Below are positions 10,101-17,818 of a stretch of DNA of 40,659 nucleotides, in pieces. A model generated the notes under the pieces. The model saw only the letters and a program-made list of their open reading frames with translations, did not search any database and was not told the DNA's origin. How positions within the stretch are numbered: the first letter of the stretch is position 1; every line of letters starts with the position of its first letter. The stretch is from Paenibacillus sp. 598K (lineage in GTDB: Bacteria > Bacillota > Bacilli > Paenibacillales > Paenibacillaceae): assembly GCF_003851045.1 (NCBI RefSeq), contig NZ_BFBX01000058.1, positions 1,489 to 42,147 on the forward strand, written 5' to 3'. Both the position numbers and the translations under genes were made by a program.

Positions 10101-11211
10101 AGCATTCACGCTGCGGGAGCTTGGCACCTTCGTCATCCAGGGCGACTCCGGCACGGAGCCGTCGGTCGAGCCGCCGAGCCTGCCCGCTGCGTCGGCGTCC
10201 TACGTCGCGCTGTCCTCCGACACGCGGCTGCAGTCGCTGACCGTGCGAGCTGGCGATCAGACGACGGAGCTGGTCGCGGACGCCGCCGCTAGCGGCGCGA
10301 AGAGCAGCGACAGGGTCACTAGCGGGGGAGACGCAAACGGCAACGGGTCGGACTATACGCTCCAGACCGAGGCGGCCCAGGTAGAGATCATCGCTCGTCC
10401 CCGACATTCGGCCGCCACAGTTACGATTAGCCGGGAAGGCGCGGCTGGATCGAATGACTTGTGGGCGCTCGCGCCGGGGAAGAGTCGCTTCGTCGTAACC
10501 GTGCGTGCCCAGGACGGGGCGCTGGGGAGCTATAGCCTGACGATCACGCGCCAATCCCTGGACAGCGAGAGCGCTGTGGAGCAAGAGCCGGTGGATAGCC
10601 TGACGCCGACTTCATCATGGTCAGATATTGCCGGTCACTGGGCGGAGGCGCAGATCCGCGCCGCTATGGCGGCCGGGATCGTCAAAGGCTACGGAGACGG
10701 AACATTCCGCCCTGGCAGTGCCGTCACGCGCGCCGAGTTCACGGTAATGCTGATGCGGGCGCTTGCCAGCCCGGGCGAGAGCGGGGACGAGGGTGAGGGG
10801 GGAGGACAGAGCGACGGAAAGGGAGAAGACGAGGACAGCCGCGAGGCGGAAGAGCCGCCGGGCTTTGCCGATCAAGCCAGCATTCCGTCATGGGCGGCGC
10901 CATCGGTCGACGCAGCCGTACAAGCGGGATTCCTGCAGGGCTACTCGGACGGCAACTTCCGGCCGGGCAGGGCGATCACGCGGCTGGAGATGGCGGCGAT
11001 GATTGTCCGCGCAGCAGAGCTGACAGGCTCCGACACAGCGACAGCCTTCTCCGATGATGCGGAGATTCCGGCTTGGGCGCGAAGCGCGGTGCAGGCCGCG
11101 GCAGATGTGGGCCTTGTGCAGGGCGACATGGATCATCGCTTCGCTCCGCAGCGCACCGCCTCCCGGGCGGATGCCGTCACCGTCCTCATGCATCTGCTGG
11201 ACATGCGCTAA
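7126..11211 (+). CDS. S-layer-anchored multidomain glycosidase (clan-A, GH39-like)
   Basis: Secreted surface enzyme of 1361 residues. A signal peptide (about 1-60) is followed by a CBM6/35-like beta-sandwich (about 62-210) and a second sandwich (about 213-305). A TIM-barrel domain (about 320-665) carries WEIGNEPDGH with the likely acid/base Glu431, and WMTEAG with the likely nucleophile Glu539, the spacing of clan-A glycosidases. After a Pro/Thr/Gly linker come a NEW3-like domain (about 722-850), another beta-sandwich (about 850-1010) and a cadherin-like domain (about 1045-1150). Three SLH modules (1165-1361) end the protein, with an acidic insert between the first two. SLH modules bind pyruvylated secondary wall polymer. 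The family (GH39 or a relative) and the substrate are inference. AAAGGAGAT at 7108-7116 serves the ATG; Met14 is an alternative start giving a more usual signal peptide. Confidence 0.87.
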   Translation: MGNLISRSARPPFMHRSTLLRKLRLATLALLVGTLGLPVGVPGAILGGGGPEARSGVAHADTMHTIVIEGESAMTDNYPNAGKQLPGASFSGGSLLRLETPDPMPTGGYIASYSFTVPEAGTYALELATTPPEALWSSPYALSFNGGSYETVSGANEVANVNDTVRRYAAGHVTLAQGLNTVDVRVDTRRSLDQQYVLYLDAITLRQVPFGLQSLQADSPFRVFESGETVALTAMLAGAAPVATTLEVTLTDYWGSAAGSFTVPVSAGAETVPVSLGMLDRGHYTVTAQLSGTDDEATSYVAVVPAAAERQLHEEAPFAIDGGFSLHINPSKLPGFADSLARLGVGWVRDRFHWSTVNPSPGVFDYSHFESTLAPIAAKGVRVLSTYQDSPAWTRQGGGSIPDDLMAAYQFARDSGTELADLVDAWEIGNEPDGHFTGTDETADQYAAFMKAAAIGYRDSGAGALLSISGFADRPNDYIRLVMANEVLPFLDIYSFHGYPLPYGNYTSEPVPFPTNAADHLAFADQLSGGAQVQRWMTEAGIAVPIGAARDLSPAEQRAQARYLITSAVQSVAAGVDRHFWFFMPHYLENGNEYGIFNAGDAPYAAYPAISTLTHALGEGRYIGTRQGLPSGARGYTFMDGTTQVDVLWSETVQTVSLPTVGTAAEVTDLMGDTQPAVPSAGMITVSIGPDPVYVAQSGVTGGGTPSTPVTPSPVVLTAAERVVLTQRYEAEAVDQAKVFGAYRLSKQTANTVEVDVYNLHDAPFNGVIEATASGGWQLAQASKPVQVAAYGSATVTFELTAGPQVDNMVKAPVEFRAVAGADSSTVSRALVMTGLEEVAIDPIAEAGVPTNWDYTTGDAIPATGSYTVTSGVDPGTVRFKYAFTDTNQWVYPYLDLPSALDLTTASGVAFTIEAEEDIADTDIKLILVESNGSKYYTFNGFEIKAGVNRYVIPFAMLSIATFGPPDNNNALDLGQVERLQLGINTQLLDVPAFTLRELGTFVIQGDSGTEPSVEPPSLPAASASYVALSSDTRLQSLTVRAGDQTTELVADAAASGAKSSDRVTSGGDANGNGSDYTLQTEAAQVEIIARPRHSAATVTISREGAAGSNDLWALAPGKSRFVVTVRAQDGALGSYSLTITRQSLDSESAVEQEPVDSLTPTSSWSDIAGHWAEAQIRAAMAAGIVKGYGDGTFRPGSAVTRAEFTVMLMRALASPGESGDEGEGGGQSDGKGEDEDSREAEEPPGFADQASIPSWAAPSVDAAVQAGFLQGYSDGNFRPGRAITRLEMAAMIVRAAELTGSDTATAFSDDAEIPAWARSAVQAAADVGLVQGDMDHRFAPQRTASRADAVTVLMHLLDMR

Positions 11212-11233
11212 GCTATGCACGAGACTTTACGAA

Positions 11234-11275
11234 GACAGCCCCCAGCGTCATGATGTTGGGGGCTGTCCTTGTTTG
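11234..11275 (+). terminator. Rho-independent terminator after the SLH glycosidase
   Basis: GACAGCCCCCA (11234-11244) pairs with TGGGGGCTGTC (11257-11267) in an 11-bp stem, followed by the T-rich tail CTTGTTTG. It closes the first cluster. Confidence 0.85.
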
Positions 11276-11351
11276 CTTGAGGTCAACCAGTAGACTCGTT
11301 CTTAAAATCATACTTGAGCAGTTCGCCTTCGGCCGCCCTACACGCCATGCC

Positions 11352-11390
11352 TGCAAGGGAAAAAAGGTACACTGGAGCGCCCGAACAGCG
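11352..11390. repeat. Left copy of a 39-bp imperfect direct repeat
   Basis: This stretch matches 17693-17731 in the same orientation at 33 of 39 positions. In the first 35 positions there are four differences, all transitions. A shared core is ACTGGAGCGCCCGAAC here and ACTGGAACGCCCGAAC there. The two copies bracket 6.3 kb. The copy lies in the 245-bp gap between the terminator at 11234 and the AraC gene, which otherwise shows no gene. Confidence 0.75.
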
Positions 11391-11456
11391 AGACAGGTTG
11401 AACCAGGTTGTCTCCGACGTAGCGTTTGGCCCGTTGCAGCAGGTTGCGGTGGCTCT

Positions 11457-12302
11457 TCACGAACGGTATTTGCTGGGCGGGACACCATAGCGCTGTTTGA
11501 AGGCGCGCTCGAAATGAGGCAAGGTGCGAAATCCCGAGGCAAAGCAAATCTCGGTTATCGGCAGGGTCGAGGTCTGAAGCAGCGAGCCGGCAAATTGCAG
11601 TCGCAGGTTTTGCAGGAAATGCTGATACGTCACGCCGGTGTATTGCCGGAAGCGGGTGCTGAAATAATTGGGGGATAGTCCGGCTTCTCTGGCGGCCGCC
11701 TCCAATGTTAGCGGCTCGCGGAAATGGAGCCGCAGGAAGGCGATGGTAGCGCCGATCTCATGCTGATCCGAAGCTTGCTCGAGTGGACCAGCCCCCTCTG
11801 GAAGACCCGACCTGCGCATCAGCTCGATGAGCAGGCGCTCGATAGCCCCCTTGACGATTCGTCCCGCTTCAAGCGCGGCGATCTGCTCCTGCTCCCTGTG
11901 AATACGCTCGAATTCGGCAGCGATCGCGCCATAGTCCTCCTCGCTGAGCTGACAGACCAGATGCTTCCGATACTGAGCGAACAGCAAGCGATAGAGCTCC
12001 TTGTCCAGCAGCTTGTCGGAGAAGATCAGATTGTAGTGAACAAGCGTGGTGCCCGGTGCAGGGATCATCTCATGGAAATCGGCAGGGGTGAGCAGGAACA
12101 GCATACCTTTGCGCGCGGATAAGGAGTGCCCGTTAATCACATGCTTGCCTTCCCCCATCGTGACAAAACCCAGCTCGAAAAACTCATGCCAGTGCACTTC
12201 AAGCCGCTGGGCCAGCGGCGAGATGAACAGTCGGAACGGGAGCTCCTGCATAAATTCACGGCTAGTCAGACGATGAGGGAGCGAGCGGTCATTGGCGGGC
12301 AT
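11457..12302 (-). CDS. AraC-family regulator with cupin sensor domain
   Basis: Cytoplasmic sugar-responsive regulator. The N-terminal half is a cupin-like AraC ligand domain (EVHWHEFFELGFVTMGEGKHVINGHSLSARKG...LLTPADFHEM). The C-terminal 100 residues carry two helix-turn-helix motifs (TLEAAAREAGLSPNYFSTRF and ITEICFASGFRTLPHFERAFKQRYG). I chose the ATG at 12302 (281 residues) because AAAGGA lies 8 nt upstream of it; an extra eight-codon extension to 12326 has no such site. It follows the dioxygenase gene by 33 bp on the same strand, so the two are probably cotranscribed. Its targets may be that pair and the divergent genes at 13311-17661. Confidence 0.9.
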   Translation of the reverse strand: MPANDRSLPHRLTSREFMQELPFRLFISPLAQRLEVHWHEFFELGFVTMGEGKHVINGHSLSARKGMLFLLTPADFHEMIPAPGTTLVHYNLIFSDKLLDKELYRLLFAQYRKHLVCQLSEEDYGAIAAEFERIHREQEQIAALEAGRIVKGAIERLLIELMRRSGLPEGAGPLEQASDQHEIGATIAFLRLHFREPLTLEAAAREAGLSPNYFSTRFRQYTGVTYQHFLQNLRLQFAGSLLQTSTLPITEICFASGFRTLPHFERAFKQRYGVPPSKYRS

Positions 12303-12335
12303 CCTTCCTATCCTTTCTGCGTACAACGCTTTTAA

Positions 12336-13082
12336 TCAGACATTAATAAACGGGCTTCCGGCGATGTCCCTTCCTCGGGCCAGCCAGATTTTGAAGCCTT
12401 CATTACGTTCTGGAATGACACGGGCCTCGGTGGAAAAAAATCGCATCGTATACCCGCATCTTCGGTAGGGGCTTGTATTCGGCGTAGCGCCATGAATAAT
12501 CCGGGAATCGTGCAGGGAGCATTCTCCTTGCTCAAGCTCGAAGTAGACAGCTTTGGTTTCGTCGAGGCTGTCTTTTTTGATTTGGGTAGGGAACAGATTG
12601 CCGCTCGCATCCACCTCTTCATATTCGGAGAATCCGCTGGAATGCGTGCCGGGGATGACTCGCATGCAGCCGTTTTCGCGCCAACTGCGATCCAGAGCCA
12701 GCCACAGCGTCACAATCTTGTCATAGGAGGTCAGTCGGCCCTCCCAATAGGCGGAGTCCTCATGCCACGGCGTGGCCCGTCCTGTGAACGGGTCCTTGCA
12801 TATGAAATGGCTGGACCAGAGCCCGATATTAGGACCGATCAAGGCTTCCACGACATCCAGCACTTCATCGCTCATCAGATAGCTCAGCAGCCGCTCGTCT
12901 CGGAAATGCGGCACATCCAGTTCATCAGAGAGTTTGCTCCCCTTCTGTTCCAGATGCTCCTCGAAGATTTGTGTCAATTCCTGCAGCTGTTCGGGATTAA
13001 ATACTTGCTTATTATACAACAGGTAACCGTTTTTTTTGTAAAATTCTACTTCGTCTGCGGATAGCTTTACTGTTCCCATCAT
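12336..13082 (-). CDS. Phytanoyl-CoA dioxygenase (PhyH) family Fe(II)/2-oxoglutarate enzyme
   Basis: Predicted non-haem iron oxygenase of 248 residues. Numbered from the chosen start, the metal ligands are His107 and Asp109 (WHEDSAYW) and the distal His197 (IIHGATPN), with a 2-oxoglutarate-binding Arg at 207/208 (YRRCGYTMRFF). The frame is open further upstream to 13193, but AGAGAGGCGA lies just before the ATG at 13082, and family members begin near LSADEVEFYKKNGYLL. It resembles ectoine-hydroxylase-like and other small-molecule PhyH enzymes rather than true phytanoyl-CoA hydroxylases; the substrate is unknown. It is upstream of the AraC gene and divergent from the secreted protein at 13311. 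Confidence 0.88.
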   Translation of the reverse strand: MMGTVKLSADEVEFYKKNGYLLYNKQVFNPEQLQELTQIFEEHLEQKGSKLSDELDVPHFRDERLLSYLMSDEVLDVVEALIGPNIGLWSSHFICKDPFTGRATPWHEDSAYWEGRLTSYDKIVTLWLALDRSWRENGCMRVIPGTHSSGFSEYEEVDASGNLFPTQIKKDSLDETKAVYFELEQGECSLHDSRIIHGATPNTSPYRRCGYTMRFFSTEARVIPERNEGFKIWLARGRDIAGSPFINV

Positions 13083-13121
13083 GAGTCGCCTCTCTTTGGT
13101 AGCGGAATGTCTAGCCTCTTC

Positions 13122-13127
13122 ATTATA
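13122..13127 (-). promoter_or_regulatory. Candidate -10 box for the dioxygenase/AraC pair
   Basis: Read on the minus strand, this is TATAAT, 39 bp upstream of the chosen start codon. No good -35 box is spaced correctly, so the promoter may need an activator. Confidence 0.35.
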
Positions 13128-13225
13128 GAGACGGAGCGTCATTAAAAGCTTGCCATAAGTTATCTGGAAGTATGCTTTTCTTACGATCTTCATCTACGTT
13201 AGTATCCAGTAAATTCGCAATACAA

Positions 13226-13271
13226 TTGTTTTATTTGTTTTATTGACATATAACAAATATGATTATACAAT
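13226..13271 (+). promoter_or_regulatory. Strong sigma-A promoter with overlapping repeats
   Basis: TTGACA (13243-13248) and TACAAT (13266-13271) are separated by 17 nt, a near-consensus promoter for the gene at 13311. TTGTTTTAT is repeated in tandem at 13226-13234 and 13235-13243. TATTTGTT (13232-13239) and AACAAATA (13252-13259) form an 8-bp inverted repeat across the -35 box. The whole divergent gap is AT-rich. The repeats are good candidates for an operator, possibly of the AraC regulator at 11457. Confidence 0.65.
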
Positions 13272-13310
13272 ACAAATGAAACATGAGGATGAGAAGAGGG
13301 AGTGAACAAG

Positions 13311-14975
13311 ATGCGTGCAGGGTATATCCGAAAGACGCTTCTCGCTGCAATGCTCATGGTTGTGCTGCTGGGAATCTCGCTGTCGTCATGGGCTCTGAAT
13401 CAGGCGGAGGCCGCTGTCGGCAATGGCAGTCCGGCTTCGCTGCAGGAGTATTGGAACGGCGAGGCGGAGTGGGTGTTTCAGAAGAAAGAGACGTGGAGCA
13501 GCACAGGCACGGCTGGCTATTTTAATGGTGGACATGTTGAGGTTGCTCCAGATGGTACCTGGTATTACTTCAATCGCAAATACGTATCCGGCGCCGATGC
13601 TTCCTGCTCGATTGCCAAGCTTGGCATCCAGGTCCGGAAGTCGCTGGACAAAGGGCAGACGTGGAGCGCACCTGTCGATATCATCATGCCGACGGCTGGT
13701 ACAGCATGGTCCTGTATCGCTACGGATGGAGATGCCTGGTACAATGCAGGGGAAGACAAATGGGTGTATCTGTTCCAATGCCAGGACAACAACAGCTGGA
13801 AGGGATGTCTGGCCGAGCGGGCTGGAGCCGATCCGATGGGAGCCTTCACGGCTGCCGCCAGCAACCCGGTCATTGAAGCCGGGGATCTCTGGGATCCGAT
13901 TTGCAATACGATGACAGACAAGTGCGCGTCCCTTGCCGGGGGCACAGGCAAAGTATTCGATGAAGGCACGTTCAATATTTTTCGTCATGACGGCACCTAT
14001 TATTGGGTAGGCTTTCATGGATATGACGGCGTGCGGGGATATCGGGGGATTGCGAAGACAAGCGACTTTGTGACGTGGATCGCCGGCGATCCGGGACAGG
14101 GCGTCCCCGGCGATGCGGTCTTCACCTCGGATGATACCCAGCTGTGGAGAGAGAGCTGGGATGGCGGGACGTCGACTGGAGGCGGCCAGGGCAGCATGTT
14201 CTATGAAGATGGCTATTATTATCACCTCATCGAGGGCTCGGACAAAAATCTCGCCTGCACCGACAATCAACGCTGGAATTATGGCCTGTACCGCAGCAGC
14301 TCGCTTGCCAGCACGAGCTGGGATCCTTTCCCGGCAGGCAATCCGGTGATCTATTCCTCTCTGACGCCGGAGGGACTGGGAGGCTCCGTCGTTCCGTGCA
14401 ATGTTCAATATGCCGGTCTGTTCAAGGACCCGGACACCAATTATATCTATTTGTATTACGGGCGATCTTCCCATGTGGATGCGAATACGGATGGGCTGTA
14501 TTGGTTCCGTCTCGAGCAATCGGATAATCTGTTGGTGAATGGCGATCTATGGCGTTCAGATGACTTCGGGTGGAATCGGACAGGCAGCGGTACCAATATA
14601 GCGGTCTATCGCTTCCCCGGGAATACCCCTGATGGGACGCCGTATCTGGCCGCCAATTGTGGCGGGACGTGTGGCGCGAACCATAGTATTTTCCAGGATA
14701 TTGACGTAACGGGAAGTACGGGGTCTACGGTGAGCTTCGGGGGCAGCTTCATGTCGGAAGGCGGGAGCGCCGCGTTGGATGTGGTGGTCTATCAGATGGA
14801 TGCGGCCTATCACGTGCTGCGTGCCGATACCTTGCCCATTACGACCGGGACGAGCTGGGCGAGCTACAGCCATCACGTTCCGCTGCATACAGGAGCAGTG
14901 AAGCTGAGATATCAATTTTATATGAAGCATCCGGTGACCTATAGATCGGATGATCATTTTGTGAGCATCCATTAA
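13311..14975 (+). CDS. Secreted cysteine-rich beta-propeller protein (GH43/GH32-like) with C-terminal binding domain
   Basis: Predicted extracellular protein. A signal peptide of about 30 residues ends near NQAEA. The next 380 residues have the repeated W/Y-rich blade pattern of five-bladed glycosidase propellers (GHVEVAPDGTWYYFNRKY, DEGTFNIFRHDGTYYWVGFHGY, QGSMFYEDGYYYHLIEGS, YIYLYYGRSSH). The last 145 residues form a beta-sandwich like CBM4/9. Ten cysteines in the mature part are unusual for a Bacillota exoprotein. I did not recognise a firm catalytic triad, so glycosidase activity is inference. The ATG at 13311 has AGAGGG about 10 nt upstream; a GTG at 13302 is also possible. The GH2 gene follows after 19 bp in the same operon. 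Confidence 0.7.
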   Translation: MRAGYIRKTLLAAMLMVVLLGISLSSWALNQAEAAVGNGSPASLQEYWNGEAEWVFQKKETWSSTGTAGYFNGGHVEVAPDGTWYYFNRKYVSGADASCSIAKLGIQVRKSLDKGQTWSAPVDIIMPTAGTAWSCIATDGDAWYNAGEDKWVYLFQCQDNNSWKGCLAERAGADPMGAFTAAASNPVIEAGDLWDPICNTMTDKCASLAGGTGKVFDEGTFNIFRHDGTYYWVGFHGYDGVRGYRGIAKTSDFVTWIAGDPGQGVPGDAVFTSDDTQLWRESWDGGTSTGGGQGSMFYEDGYYYHLIEGSDKNLACTDNQRWNYGLYRSSSLASTSWDPFPAGNPVIYSSLTPEGLGGSVVPCNVQYAGLFKDPDTNYIYLYYGRSSHVDANTDGLYWFRLEQSDNLLVNGDLWRSDDFGWNRTGSGTNIAVYRFPGNTPDGTPYLAANCGGTCGANHSIFQDIDVTGSTGSTVSFGGSFMSEGGSAALDVVVYQMDAAYHVLRADTLPITTGTSWASYSHHVPLHTGAVKLRYQFYMKHPVTYRSDDHFVSIH

Positions 14976-14994
14976 TGAAACTGAGGAGAGATAC

Positions 14995-17661
14995 GTGGTG
15001 GGGAACCCGGTAATGATGAAGCTGCAGCAGTGGGAGGTCAAGGGTTACTACCCTCATGTGCCGCATCTGGGCAACAGCATGGAGACAGGTGGCGGACTGC
15101 AAGGCTTAACGGACTGGATACCGGCAACCGTACCCGGGTCCGTGCATGCGGACTTGCAACGTGCAGGCTGGATTGAAGATCCGTACTATGGGATGAACAG
15201 CTTGAAGTGCGAATGGGTGGAGAACCGGTGGTGGCTATACAGCACAACCCTGAACTATAAGCCAGGAGCGGGAGAGAGGGTACATCTGTGCTTTAAGGGA
15301 TTGGATTACAAGGCGCATATCTACCTGGATTATCAGCTGCTGGGCGTGCATGAAGGTATGTTCGGCGCGGTCTCCTACGACATTACCGAGCGGCTGCTTA
15401 CCAGACAACGCGAGTGCGAGAGTGGGGAGGCGGAGGAATCCGCCAGCTTGCTCCGTGTGTTGTTCGAGCATGCGCCAGACGAGATGGGACAGATTGGTTA
15501 CACGTCGCGCACAAGCACCCAGAAAAGCCGATTCGCGTACAAGTGGGATTTCTCGACGAGGCTGGTGCCTGTCGGCTTCTGGGATGAGGTCTGTCTGTGC
15601 GTGACGGGGCAAGCGGCAATAGACGAGGTGCATCTGCAGCCGACTGTGGATCGTCGTGAAGGGCGGCTGCAGGTGACTAGCCACATCCGAACGGGTGAGG
15701 CTTCCGGCGTCTATCGCTGTCATGCCGAGGTGTGGGACGGGGAGACCAAGGTAGCCGAAGCCTCGGGCGATTATGATGTCGCCGCAGCAGGAATGGCAGC
15801 CAGTACAATCGCATTGCAGATTGCAGAGCCGCAGCTGTGGTACCCGAACGGAGTCGGAGCTCAGCCGCTGTATCGAGTGGTGCTGACGGTGACTGAGAAT
15901 GGCATTTGCTCTGACCGATGGGAGGGGATGACGGGGTTCCGCAGCTTGCGCTGGATCAGCAATGAAGGGGCTGGTGCAGATGTGCTCCCTTATACTGTCG
16001 AAGTGAACGGCGAGCGTGTCTATATTAAGGGGGTCAATCTTCCCCCCATTGATCAGCAATACGGGACGGTCACCCCGCAGCGCTACGAACAGATGGTATC
16101 CTTGATGAAGGAAGCGAATATCAATCTGGTGCGTGTATGGGGAGGCGGTCTGATTGAGAAGCAGGTGTTCTACGAATGCTGCGACCGCGCAGGGATTCTG
16201 GTATGGCAGGAATTCATCCAGTCCAGCTCGGGCATCGACAATGTCCCATCGCAGCATCCACGCTTCCTGGAGCTGCTGACGCATACAGCGATTAGCGCAC
16301 TGAAGGTCAAGCGCAATCATATCAGTCTCGCCTGCTGGAGCGGCGGGAATGAATTGACCGATGCTGCGGGTGTTCCTGCCACCTATGAGGATGCCAATCT
16401 GGCGATGCTCCAGCGATTGGTTGAACAATACCATCCAGGAGCCTATTTCTTGCCTACCTCGGCTTCAGGTCCGAACGAATTCCTGAACCTGGAGCAGCCC
16501 GGCCGGAACCATGATGTCCACGGACCCTGGAAGTATGGAGGTCACGAGGGCCATTACGAGCTGTACAACCGCTCCGACAGCAGGCTGCATAGCGAATTTG
16601 GCGTGGATGGCTGCTGCTCTATGGCTTCGATGCGCCGATTCCTGCCGGAGCAAGAGCTCCGGGTGACGAGCATGCGGGATAGTGTCATGTGGCGCCATCA
16701 CGGCGAATGGTGGGATACGCTGGAACGGGATACGGAGCTGTTTGGTCCCCTCGAACGGTTGGAGGATTACATCCAGGCCAGCCAATGGACGCAGGCAGAA
16801 GGCATCCGCTACGCGCTGGAGGCCAATCGCAGGAGGCAATTCAGCAACAGCGGCAGCATCATCTGGCAATTCAATGAACCCTTCCCCAACGCCAGCTGCA
16901 CCTCTGTCGTCGATTATTACGGCGAACCGAAGATGGCCTATTACTGGCTGCGCAAGGCGTATGCGCCGCGTCATATCTCGCTGGCGTACGACAAGCTCGT
17001 CTATGCGCAAGGGGAGTCGTGGACCGCTGCCTGTTATCTGCATAACAGCCTGGAGGCCTGTGCGATGGAATGGCGTGCAGAGGGTCTTAGCCTTAGCGGG
17101 GAGGTGCTGTGGTCGCAACAGGGGAATGCCCAATTGGAAGCCAACTCCTGTCGCAAGGTCGCAGAGCTGCGGATGAATGTGGACGGGAATACTCCCGAGA
17201 TCTTCCTGGTCCGGCTGCAGTTGGCTGGCGAAGAAGCGAATGTCTACCTGTTCTCTACGCGAAGGAACCCTTGGTTGGCGCCTCTTCTCGAGCAGCCGGA
17301 AGCTCGACTGTCCGCGGTGCTTATCGATAGCTGCGAGCAAGGCTCGCAGGCCAAGCGACGGTACGCCGTCACCAATGAAGGAGAGCGGGCGGCGCTCTAC
17401 GTGAAGGCGGAAGCCAGCGGGATTGCCCCGCTGGATTTCCGATCGCGCCATAATTATACCGTCATCATGCCGGGGGAGACCGTTTATTTCGACATTGAAT
17501 ATAAGCCAAGCCAGCCGCCGGCAAGCGCTGATGAAGCAGGAGGAGCAGCAGCAGTGGAGGATACGGGAAGTGAGGAGGGCATAGGAAGCGGAGAGGCGAT
17601 AAGAAGCGAGCCGGAGATCGTGTTTACAGCGATGGGAAGCTCGCGCGCGCTGCTGCGCTAG
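14995..17661 (+). CDS. Beta-mannosidase-like glycoside hydrolase family 2
   Basis: Probably cytoplasmic exo-glycosidase of 888 residues, with no signal peptide. The N-terminal jelly-roll (about 1-195) shows PATVPGSVHADLQRAGWIEDPYYGMN and WWLYSTTL, hallmarks of beta-mannosidases. An Ig-like sandwich and the TIM barrel follow (about 330-650). The acid/base is Glu453 in SGGNELTD, and the nucleophile is Glu534 in HSEFGVDG. C-terminal sandwich domains end in a low-complexity Glu/Ala/Ser stretch (about 840-880). The reaction expected is release of terminal beta-linked mannose from short oligosaccharides. The start is GTG at 14995 with AGGAG six nt upstream; a second GTG follows directly. It is cotranscribed with the gene at 13311. 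Confidence 0.88.
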   Translation: MVGNPVMMKLQQWEVKGYYPHVPHLGNSMETGGGLQGLTDWIPATVPGSVHADLQRAGWIEDPYYGMNSLKCEWVENRWWLYSTTLNYKPGAGERVHLCFKGLDYKAHIYLDYQLLGVHEGMFGAVSYDITERLLTRQRECESGEAEESASLLRVLFEHAPDEMGQIGYTSRTSTQKSRFAYKWDFSTRLVPVGFWDEVCLCVTGQAAIDEVHLQPTVDRREGRLQVTSHIRTGEASGVYRCHAEVWDGETKVAEASGDYDVAAAGMAASTIALQIAEPQLWYPNGVGAQPLYRVVLTVTENGICSDRWEGMTGFRSLRWISNEGAGADVLPYTVEVNGERVYIKGVNLPPIDQQYGTVTPQRYEQMVSLMKEANINLVRVWGGGLIEKQVFYECCDRAGILVWQEFIQSSSGIDNVPSQHPRFLELLTHTAISALKVKRNHISLACWSGGNELTDAAGVPATYEDANLAMLQRLVEQYHPGAYFLPTSASGPNEFLNLEQPGRNHDVHGPWKYGGHEGHYELYNRSDSRLHSEFGVDGCCSMASMRRFLPEQELRVTSMRDSVMWRHHGEWWDTLERDTELFGPLERLEDYIQASQWTQAEGIRYALEANRRRQFSNSGSIIWQFNEPFPNASCTSVVDYYGEPKMAYYWLRKAYAPRHISLAYDKLVYAQGESWTAACYLHNSLEACAMEWRAEGLSLSGEVLWSQQGNAQLEANSCRKVAELRMNVDGNTPEIFLVRLQLAGEEANVYLFSTRRNPWLAPLLEQPEARLSAVLIDSCEQGSQAKRRYAVTNEGERAALYVKAEASGIAPLDFRSRHNYTVIMPGETVYFDIEYKPSQPPASADEAGGAAAVEDTGSEEGIGSGEAIRSEPEIVFTAMGSSRALLR

Positions 17662-17692
17662 ACCGCGCGCCAGAGCGACGCCGGGCTGCGCG

Positions 17693-17731
17693 TGTAAGGG
17701 AAGAAAGGTGCACTGGAACGCCCGAACCTCG
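17693..17731. repeat. Right copy of the 39-bp imperfect direct repeat
   Basis: Same-orientation partner of 11352-11390 (33 of 39 identical). It lies 31 bp after the GH2 stop codon. Together the copies enclose the PhyH, AraC, propeller and GH2 genes. No target-site duplication or recombinase gene was found next to either copy. Confidence 0.75.
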
Positions 17732-17771
17732 CTATCTCCCGTCCCACCGCCCCGCCCTATCACCACAACGC

Positions 17772-17809
17772 CCAGCCCTCACTAGTCTCAACGGACTAGC
17801 GAGGGCTGG
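17772..17809. terminator. Hairpin between converging genes, likely bidirectional terminator
   Basis: CCAGCCCTC (17772-17780) pairs with GAGGGCTGG (17801-17809). After one mismatch the inner CTAGTC/GACTAG adds six pairs around a six-nt loop. It lies between the GH2 and SGNH genes, which converge here. No clear T-run follows on either strand. Confidence 0.55.
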
Positions 17810-17818
17810 AGGTCGTGG

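Noticed and set aside
12492..13064. 190-codon plus-strand frame opposite the PhyH gene
   Set aside because: Shadow of a protein with intact iron-ligand motifs; no ribosome-binding site or recognisable domain.
13302..13310. GTG 13302 as the start of the propeller protein
   Set aside because: The AGAGGG element would nearly touch it; the ATG at 13311 has better spacing and gives a normal signal peptide. Not excluded.
16465..17766. 433-codon minus-strand open frame ending over the right 39-bp repeat
   Set aside because: Antisense to the GH2 gene. The string FQCTFLPLHA encoded by the repeat region also appears opposite the left repeat, which reflects the repeated DNA, not a conserved protein.
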